Shown here: piece by piece, positions 54,977 to 64,000 of the stretch | How positions within the stretch are numbered: position 1 is the first letter of the stretch | Layout: every line of letters starts with the position of its first letter | Origin: an uncultured Gammaproteobacteria bacterium | GTDB taxonomy: Bacteria; Pseudomonadota; Gammaproteobacteria; GCA-002705445; GCA-002716945 | NCBI GenBank assembly: GCA_902632305.1 | Contig: CACPCG010000003.1 | Coordinates: 62,001 to 126,000 of the forward strand | DNA: 64,000 nt | Direction of reading: 5' to 3' | Notes under the pieces: generated by a model | Databases searched by the model: none | What the model was told of the DNA's origin: nothing | Seen by the model: only the letters and a program-made list of their open reading frames with translations | Position numbers and translations under genes: made by a program

Positions 54977-57460
<2,484 letters not shown>

Positions 57461-57478
57461 ATTATCGGCTTAATGTAA

Positions 57479-58348
57479 ATGGATCGTATTTACAAAAAAA
57501 GTACCAAAGAATTCTACACTCTAGTCTTCCTTGCGCTAGTCTCCGCAGGAACCATCATAGTTGATCATAAATACAAGCAGGCGGATTATGCAAGATCGAT
57601 GATTAATGATTTAATCGTTTATCCAATCTATAATATCTCATCAATGCCAAGAAATTTCTTCACTTCATTTATGAAGGAATATCAGGATATAGAGACCCTT
57701 GAGAGTGAAATTGAGAAACTAAAAAGAGAAAATATGTCACTCAAAATCAATCTTCAAGAGTTCGAAGCACTTCGTGAGGAAAATATTAGATTAAGAGATA
57801 TACAGAAGAAAACAAAAGAGTCATCGAATAAACAAACTATTGCGAAAGTTTTAAATAACTCTGCAAGTCCGAACAAAAAAATAATTATCATTGATAAAGG
57901 ACAAAATGACGGTCTTTATAAAGGTCAAAATGTTATTGGTATAAAAGGCTTGATAGGACAAATTATTGAGTCTAACTCGATGTCTTCTAAAGTGATTCTT
58001 ATTAATGATAAAAATCATAATGTGCCTGGTGTTGTAAATAGGACAGGTGAAAAAGTAATCATTGCTGGAGAAAATAAAGATAACGAGCTATTAATACAAT
58101 TCACACCATTAGATACAACAGTTGAAGAGGGTGATATTGTAACGACCTCAGGCGTAGCAGGAAGATTTAAATCTAAAATTCCAATTGGCAAGGTCACTTC
58201 AGTAGTAAAAGATCCTGAAAAGAAATTCAGTGAAATAAAAATAAAGACATTTGAAAATCTTTCGAATATTTCTGATGTCATACTTATTTGGGATTATAAA
58301 CCAATCTCAGAAGAGGATACAACTAAAGAGGAAACGAATAATGAATAA
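57479..58348 (+). CDS. mreC: Rod shape-determining protein MreC
   Basis: MreC spans the inner membrane and connects MreB to wall enzymes. The 289 residues have one N-terminal membrane helix, a coiled coil (ETLESEIEKLKRENMSLKIN, about 75-110) and two beta-barrel domains with IIDKGQNDGLYKGQNVIGIK and GDIVTTSGVAGRF. It overlaps mreD by eight bases. Confidence 0.94.
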   Translation: MDRIYKKSTKEFYTLVFLALVSAGTIIVDHKYKQADYARSMINDLIVYPIYNISSMPRNFFTSFMKEYQDIETLESEIEKLKRENMSLKINLQEFEALREENIRLRDIQKKTKESSNKQTIAKVLNNSASPNKKIIIIDKGQNDGLYKGQNVIGIKGLIGQIIESNSMSSKVILINDKNHNVPGVVNRTGEKVIIAGENKDNELLIQFTPLDTTVEEGDIVTTSGVAGRFKSKIPIGKVTSVVKDPEKKFSEIKIKTFENLSNISDVILIWDYKPISEEDTTKEETNNE

Positions 58349-58808
58349 TCCTCTTGTTATCATACTGTCGACATTTATATCGGTCATTCTAACAATATCA
58401 ACTTTTCCATTGGGTTATTTATCACCTGACTGGATGTTGCTAATAATTTTGTATTGGATGATTGCAGTGCCAAGTATGTACAGCCTTTATACTGTTTGGC
58501 TGATTGGAATAATTGCAGATGTAACCGTGGGATCGATTTTAGGAATGAATGCTCTAGTGTATATTTTTCTATCTTTTATCGTAAGAGAGCTACACAAATC
58601 TCTGAGATATTTCACAATTATTCAACAGAGCATTATTATTCTCATAGTTTTTTTAATCAAAGTTACATTTTTGATGTGGATAGACTCGCTACTTGGATCT
58701 GAGATTTTCAATATTGATATGTACTTTGTGGCATTATCTAGCGCTTTACTCTGGCCAGCGGTGTTCTATAGCCTAAGATATTTTAGAAGACGCTATAATA
58801 TAGCATGA
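58341..58808 (+). CDS. mreD: Rod shape-determining protein MreD
   Basis: The 155-residue integral membrane protein has about five helices. Its start at ATG 58341 follows AGAGGA in the mreC end; an open frame from 58251 lies wholly in mreC and is discarded. Family hints are LSPDWMLLIILYWMI and GSILGMNALVYIFLSFIV. It overlaps rsmJ by four bases (ATGA). Confidence 0.9.
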   Translation: MNNPLVIILSTFISVILTISTFPLGYLSPDWMLLIILYWMIAVPSMYSLYTVWLIGIIADVTVGSILGMNALVYIFLSFIVRELHKSLRYFTIIQQSIIILIVFLIKVTFLMWIDSLLGSEIFNIDMYFVALSSALLWPAVFYSLRYFRRRYNIA

Positions 58809-59500
58809 TAAATCTGTTATTCGACGAGGATAATAAGCAGAATGCCAAAATACTTACAGATGTAATAAAGAGAAGTTACTTAGCCTCTATAACAGCAGAT
58901 ATCATAATAGAACTAAAATGCAAAAAAATGAAAATTATTAACAATGATAGCAATCCTCCAGCAACCATAGACTTAGGATACAAAAAAACTCATGATGAGT
59001 TTGCTATTTTTAAAAAACTATTTCCTATGGTTAATACAAATATTCTTGATTGTACTGGAGGTTTATGCGTTGACTCTCTTAAATTGAGTAAGATGGGATA
59101 TAACGTAACAGTTATTGAGGAAAACCCAATAATAGTGATGTTGCTCAGAAAGTTGTTAGAGAAAGAGATAATAAATAATTTTAGAGTTTATCATGGAAAC
59201 TCATTTGAATTTTTAAAGGAATGTAACAAGAGATTTGAATATATATATATTGATACAATGTTTTCCAAAACCAAAAAAAAATCTAAATCTAAAAAAGAGA
59301 TAGAAATGTTGAAAATATTATGCAGAGAAAAAATTTCAACTTATAACCTGATTAGCCAAGCTCGTAAGAAAGCACTTGAGAGAGTTGTGTCAAAGGCGCC
59401 AATTCACTCATCAGCGAAAATTCCTATAGCAGATTTCACTATTAGTACTAAACTGATAAAATATAACATATATAATCTGATGAGTACAAAATGTCTTTAA
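58805..59500 (+). CDS. rsmJ: 16S rRNA (guanine-1516-N2)-methyltransferase
   Basis: RsmJ methylates G1516 of 16S rRNA. The 231-residue protein is divergent but keeps the SAM motif ILDCTGGLCVDSLKLSKMGY, VIEENPIIVMLLRKLL and the region YIDTMFSKTKKKSKSKKE, corresponding to the usual DPMFP-KKSA block, then ALERVVSKAP. It overlaps mreD and the next gene by a few bases. Confidence 0.82.
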   Translation: MINLLFDEDNKQNAKILTDVIKRSYLASITADIIIELKCKKMKIINNDSNPPATIDLGYKKTHDEFAIFKKLFPMVNTNILDCTGGLCVDSLKLSKMGYNVTVIEENPIIVMLLRKLLEKEIINNFRVYHGNSFEFLKECNKRFEYIYIDTMFSKTKKKSKSKKEIEMLKILCREKISTYNLISQARKKALERVVSKAPIHSSAKIPIADFTISTKLIKYNIYNLMSTKCL

Positions 59501-59961
59501 ATCTACTATCGGAGAAAATAATAATCATACTAGAGAATCTTGAATACAAAAAAATTTTTATTTTCTCAAATATAGCTAATGATCTCTTAAAATCTCTCGA
59601 TATAAGACAGCCATTTACGAGAATTGACTCAATCTCTAAGATAGAACAATCCATAGATGACGATAGTATGCTATTGATGATACTTGATGAGGAAGCTTTT
59701 AAACTAGAACAGATAAATACATTGGCAACAATTAAAACTTTTCATCAAGATAAGTTCATAATAATTAATAGATATAAAAAGGAAAAGAAAAAAGTGGATT
59801 TCCATAACACTTTGATGTCTTTTGGATTTAAGTTACTTTTCACGGACGAATTTCAGAAAATATTCTATGATATTTATGAATATAATATAATAGACTATAA
59901 GAATAAACCAGAATGGTTGAATAGTGATTATTGGGCTAATCCTGAATTATGGGAGAAATAA
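59491..59961 (+). CDS. Uncharacterised protein, probably DUF6231 family
   Basis: A 156-residue protein with alternating strands and helices, a MLLMILDEEAFKL segment and the ending WLNSDYWANPELWEK, which I associate with DUF6231 proteins of gammaproteobacteria. Its function is unknown. It overlaps rsmJ by ten bases and precedes ibaG with no gap. Confidence 0.6.
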   Translation: MSLNLLSEKIIIILENLEYKKIFIFSNIANDLLKSLDIRQPFTRIDSISKIEQSIDDDSMLLMILDEEAFKLEQINTLATIKTFHQDKFIIINRYKKEKKKVDFHNTLMSFGFKLLFTDEFQKIFYDIYEYNIIDYKNKPEWLNSDYWANPELWEK

Positions 59962-60195
59962 ATGGAAAAAATAATAGTAGATAAAATCAAAGAAAAACTT
60001 CAGGATTCTGATGTGCGTGTTGAGGGTGGAGAATCAAAATTTACTGTCTTTGTAGCCAGTAATATATTTCTTGATAAATCTATGATTGAACAACATAAAA
60101 TAATTTATTCTATTCTTGATGAATATATTAAATCTGGAGAGATACACGCATTGACACTAAAGACCTCTCCAAAACAAAATGACGAGCAATCATAA
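59962..60195 (+). CDS. ibaG: BolA-family protein IbaG
   Basis: A 77-residue BolA-like protein: VRVEGGESKFTVFVASNIFL, then HKIIYSILDEYIKSGEIHAL and LKTSP, the IbaG arrangement. IbaG works with monothiol glutaredoxin in iron-sulfur handling and affects acid tolerance and envelope traits. A GGGAGAAA ribosome site ends the preceding gene. It overlaps dinB by 17 bases. Confidence 0.88.
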   Translation: MEKIIVDKIKEKLQDSDVRVEGGESKFTVFVASNIFLDKSMIEQHKIIYSILDEYIKSGEIHALTLKTSPKQNDEQS

Positions 60196-61261
60196 ATCTA
60201 AAAAAGTCGATATAAACAGAAAGATTATTCATGTAGACATGGACTCTTTCTACGCGTCAGTAGAGATTGCAGAAAACCCTCAACTTGCTAAATTGCCCGT
60301 AGCAGTTGCTGGGAGTAGTGACCTTAGAGGTGTAGTTACAACTTGTAATTATATTGCAAGAGAATATGGCGTTAAATCAGCAATGCCATCTGTCGTCGCA
60401 AAAAAATTATGTCCAGAAATAATCTTTTTACCGGTTAATATGTCGAAGTATCGAAAAGTCTCAAAAGAGATTCATAAGATTTTTAGGTGCTACACAAAAA
60501 TCGTAGAACCAATTTCTCTAGATGAAGCATTTTTAGATGTATCAAAATCACAATATTGTAATGGAGATCCAAATATTATGGCTCGCCAAATTCGTAAGAA
60601 AATTTATGAAGACCTTAGAATAACTGCTTCAGCAGGGATAGCCTCAAATAAGTTTTTAGCGAAATTAGCAAGTGAATGGAACAAGCCTAATGGGCAATAT
60701 CTTATAACTAATAATCATATTGAAGATTTTGTTAAAAATTTATCTGTTAGAAAAATACCAGGTGTCGGCAGTAAAACAGAAAAAATAATGAGCGACTTTG
60801 GTATACGGACTTGCCAAGATTTACAAAATTATGATTTGGAAATACTGGTTAAAATGTTTGGAAAATTTGGACTGGACCTTTTCGACTTGTGCAGAGGTAT
60901 TGATGACAGAAATGTAATTTCTGAAAGATCTATAAAAAGTCTTAGTATCGAGGATACATACGTAAATGACTTAAGGTCATTTGAAGAGTGTGAAATAGAA
61001 TTGAGAAATATTTTTTATAAACTTGAGGAAAGGTTGAAAGATAAAAAGAAAAGTTCAAAAAAAATAAAATCTTGCTTTATTAAAGTCAAATATAGTGACT
61101 TCAAATCTTCTACTCATCAAATTCAAAGCGCTTCAATCGATTTGAAAATCTATAGAAATCTTCTTATCAGAGCTTATGCGCGTAAAAGTTTACCTATCAG
61201 ATTACTAGGATTAGGTGTATATTTTGATAACCGTCCACAACTAAGTCTTAATATCTGTTAA
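60179..61261 (+). CDS. dinB: DNA polymerase IV
   Basis: A Y-family translesion polymerase of 360 residues. Catalytic acids are Asp20 in HVDMDSFYASVE and Asp115-Glu116 in SLDEAFLDVS. IASNKFLAKLASEWNKP and a helix-hairpin-helix (IPGVGSKTEKIM) follow, then a little-finger domain. The C-terminal QLSL resembles a sliding-clamp binding motif. It overlaps ibaG, so it may be co-transcribed; no LexA box was seen nearby. Confidence 0.95.
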   Translation: MTSNHKSKKVDINRKIIHVDMDSFYASVEIAENPQLAKLPVAVAGSSDLRGVVTTCNYIAREYGVKSAMPSVVAKKLCPEIIFLPVNMSKYRKVSKEIHKIFRCYTKIVEPISLDEAFLDVSKSQYCNGDPNIMARQIRKKIYEDLRITASAGIASNKFLAKLASEWNKPNGQYLITNNHIEDFVKNLSVRKIPGVGSKTEKIMSDFGIRTCQDLQNYDLEILVKMFGKFGLDLFDLCRGIDDRNVISERSIKSLSIEDTYVNDLRSFEECEIELRNIFYKLEERLKDKKKSSKKIKSCFIKVKYSDFKSSTHQIQSASIDLKIYRNLLIRAYARKSLPIRLLGLGVYFDNRPQLSLNIC

Positions 61262-61324
61262 AATATACTAGAAAAATGAGGCTATATTACATATTATGGA
61301 GATTAATCATGTTAGGGGGTATAA

Positions 61325-62620
61325 ATGAAATTTGAAACAATTGCTGTACATGGAGGTTATTCTCCTGAACCAACCACGAATGCTGTAGCTGTACCTATCT
61401 ATCAGACAACATCATATTCATTTCGCGATACTCAACATGGAGCCGATTTATTTGACTTAAAAGAAGCAGGTAATATCTACACACGTATAATGAATCCGAC
61501 TTCTGATGTTTTAGAAAATCGAGTTGCAGCCTTAGAGGGTGGTGTTGGTGCATTAGCTCTTGCATCTGGCTCGGCCGCAACTACTTATGCAATCATGACG
61601 ATTTGTGAAGCTGGAGACAACATTGTCAGCACAAGCACATTATATGGTGGAACATGGACATTATTTGCACATCAATTGCCAAGATTCGGGGTAGATGTCA
61701 AATTTGGTGATCATAGCAAAATTGATCATATGGAGAAACTCATTGATTCTAAAACTAAAGCAATATTTTGTGAATCAATCGGTAACCCAGCTGCAAATGT
61801 TGTAGATGTCCCAAAGATGGCCAAGATAGCTCATAAGCATAATATTCCTCTTATTGTTGATAATACGGTTCCATCACCATATTTATTTAGACCCATTGAA
61901 CATGGTGCTGATATAGTTGTTCACTCACTCACAAAGTATATGGGAGGACATGGAACTACAATTGGAGGAATCATTGTTGATTCTGGAAAATTCCCGTGGG
62001 CTAAACATAAAAGAAAATTCAGCAGATTAAATACTCCGGATTTATCCTACCATGGTGTTATATTTACCGAGGCAGCTGGAGAGGCCGCATTTATAGTTGC
62101 AGCAAGAACAGTAGCGCTCAGAAATATGGGTGCAGCAATATCTCCTTTTAATAGTTTTTTGATTCTTCAAGGTATTGAAAGCCTTGCAGTTAGAATGGAT
62201 AGACATTGTGAGAACGCTGTAAAAGTATCCAATTTTCTATTGAAGCATCCCAACGTCACTTGGGTTAATTATCCAGGAATTCCAAGTAGTCCTGATTACT
62301 CTTTGGTAAAAAAACTCATGAATGGTAAAGCATCAAGTGTACTTAGTTTTGGCATTAAAGGTGGACGTTCCAATGGAGGGAAGTTTATTGATAATCTCAA
62401 CTTAATAACAAGGTTAGTAAATATTGGTGATGCTAAGTCATTAGCCTGTCATCCAGCATCTACGACGCATAGACAATTGTCTGAAGATGAGCTTAAAAAA
62501 GCAGGGGTCCCGGAAGATCTTGTTAGGTTATCGATTGGAATAGAAAATGTAGATGATATTATTGATGATATATCACAAGCATTAGATTCTGTCTTTAAAA
62601 AAAATAAGAAAAAGAAATAA
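61325..62620 (+). CDS. metY: O-acetylhomoserine (thiol)-lyase, MetY type
   Basis: A 431-residue PLP enzyme of the Cys/Met metabolism family. It has the start FETIAVHGGYSPEPTTNAVA, SGSAATTYAI, VDNTVPSPYLFRPIEHGAD and Lys204 in HSLTKYMGGHGTTIGG for the cofactor. The insert after the Lys marks MetY rather than MetB. It makes homocysteine from sulfide or a methylthiol. GGGGG lies five bases before the ATG; I saw no SAM riboswitch in the 63-base leader. Confidence 0.93.
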   Translation: MKFETIAVHGGYSPEPTTNAVAVPIYQTTSYSFRDTQHGADLFDLKEAGNIYTRIMNPTSDVLENRVAALEGGVGALALASGSAATTYAIMTICEAGDNIVSTSTLYGGTWTLFAHQLPRFGVDVKFGDHSKIDHMEKLIDSKTKAIFCESIGNPAANVVDVPKMAKIAHKHNIPLIVDNTVPSPYLFRPIEHGADIVVHSLTKYMGGHGTTIGGIIVDSGKFPWAKHKRKFSRLNTPDLSYHGVIFTEAAGEAAFIVAARTVALRNMGAAISPFNSFLILQGIESLAVRMDRHCENAVKVSNFLLKHPNVTWVNYPGIPSSPDYSLVKKLMNGKASSVLSFGIKGGRSNGGKFIDNLNLITRLVNIGDAKSLACHPASTTHRQLSEDELKKAGVPEDLVRLSIGIENVDDIIDDISQALDSVFKKNKKKK

Positions 62621-62621
62621 G

Positions 62622-64000
<1,379 letters not shown>

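Noticed and set aside
58251-58340. Upstream start for mreD
   Set aside because: The extra residues lie inside the mreC reading frame; ATG 58341 has its own Shine-Dalgarno motif and MreD-like start.
61262-61324. SAM riboswitch before the MetY gene
   Set aside because: The 63-base leader shows no SAM-II or SAM-I type pairing that I can recognise; only a ribosome site is clear.

Overview
The window is AT-rich, very compact DNA from a gammaproteobacterium. Two blocks show this by gene order: hda/purM/purN/DUF3108 with wrbA and a PerM-type transporter nearby (Pseudomonas-like), and ychF-pth-rplY-prs-tRNA-Gln-ispE-TPR lipoprotein, divergent from hemA-prfA-prmC. The low G+C, tiny intergenic gaps and many overlapping genes suggest a streamlined, probably marine and uncultivated lineage of the SAR86 or SUP05 kind. 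The exact clade cannot be read from this sequence alone. No rRNA, CRISPR array, insertion sequence or prophage was seen. No stretch above about 300 bases lacks a gene; the longest, about 250 bases, is 32478-32730.

Layout. 1-9.6 kb: CcsA/YpjD-like membrane protein (cut by the edge), CNNM/CorC protein, xseB-dxs, queD-folE2 (queuosine precursor), then bamC-dapA-perM on the minus strand and proS. 9.6-20.5 kb: a SoxXA-binding-like protein, wrbA, hda, purMN, argG, the molybdopterin genes moaA/moaD/moaE/moeB, a MOSC protein, a CHCC zinc finger and hisI. 20.5-26.2 kb: a tight cluster of uncharacterised function: RibD-reductase-like protein, LPG-synthase-like membrane protein, methyltransferase, glycosyltransferase, a degenerate 6-pyruvoyl-tetrahydropterin-synthase-like protein, a zinc-less dehydrogenase and a CDP-alcohol phosphatidyltransferase. 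26.2-32.5 kb: yceI, an O-methyltransferase, trhO, and ccmDEFGHI for cytochrome c maturation. 33-38.3 kb: tRNA-Lys, an OFA-family transporter, a P19-like periplasmic metal-binding protein and ppc.

38.3-43.9 kb is an accessory region. Small unknown proteins are followed by a DNA methyltransferase plus an 849-residue GHKL-ATPase (MutL/MORC/Hsp90-type fold), a hairpin, a 73-residue protein, a palindrome-rich divergent promoter and a zinc-ribbon protein. The module ends at tRNA-Met, and a 15/17 direct repeat matching the tRNA 3' end lies at its other edge, as in a small integrated defence or modification cassette. 43.9-64 kb returns to core genes: translation (ychF, pth, rplY, prfA, prmC, gatCAB), cell shape (mreBCD), rsmJ, ibaG, dinB, a MetY-type sulfhydrylase and thiC (cut by the edge).

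The two candidates for an undescribed system are the pterin-synthase-like/dehydrogenase/glycosyltransferase cluster (20.3-26.2 kb) and the GHKL-ATPase/methyltransferase cassette (39.2-43.9 kb). Other notable points are a queD gene that seems to start at ATT, a ProRS without its editing domain, absence of lolB and ispA from their usual places, and three convergent gene pairs that share one TTAA as both stop codons.
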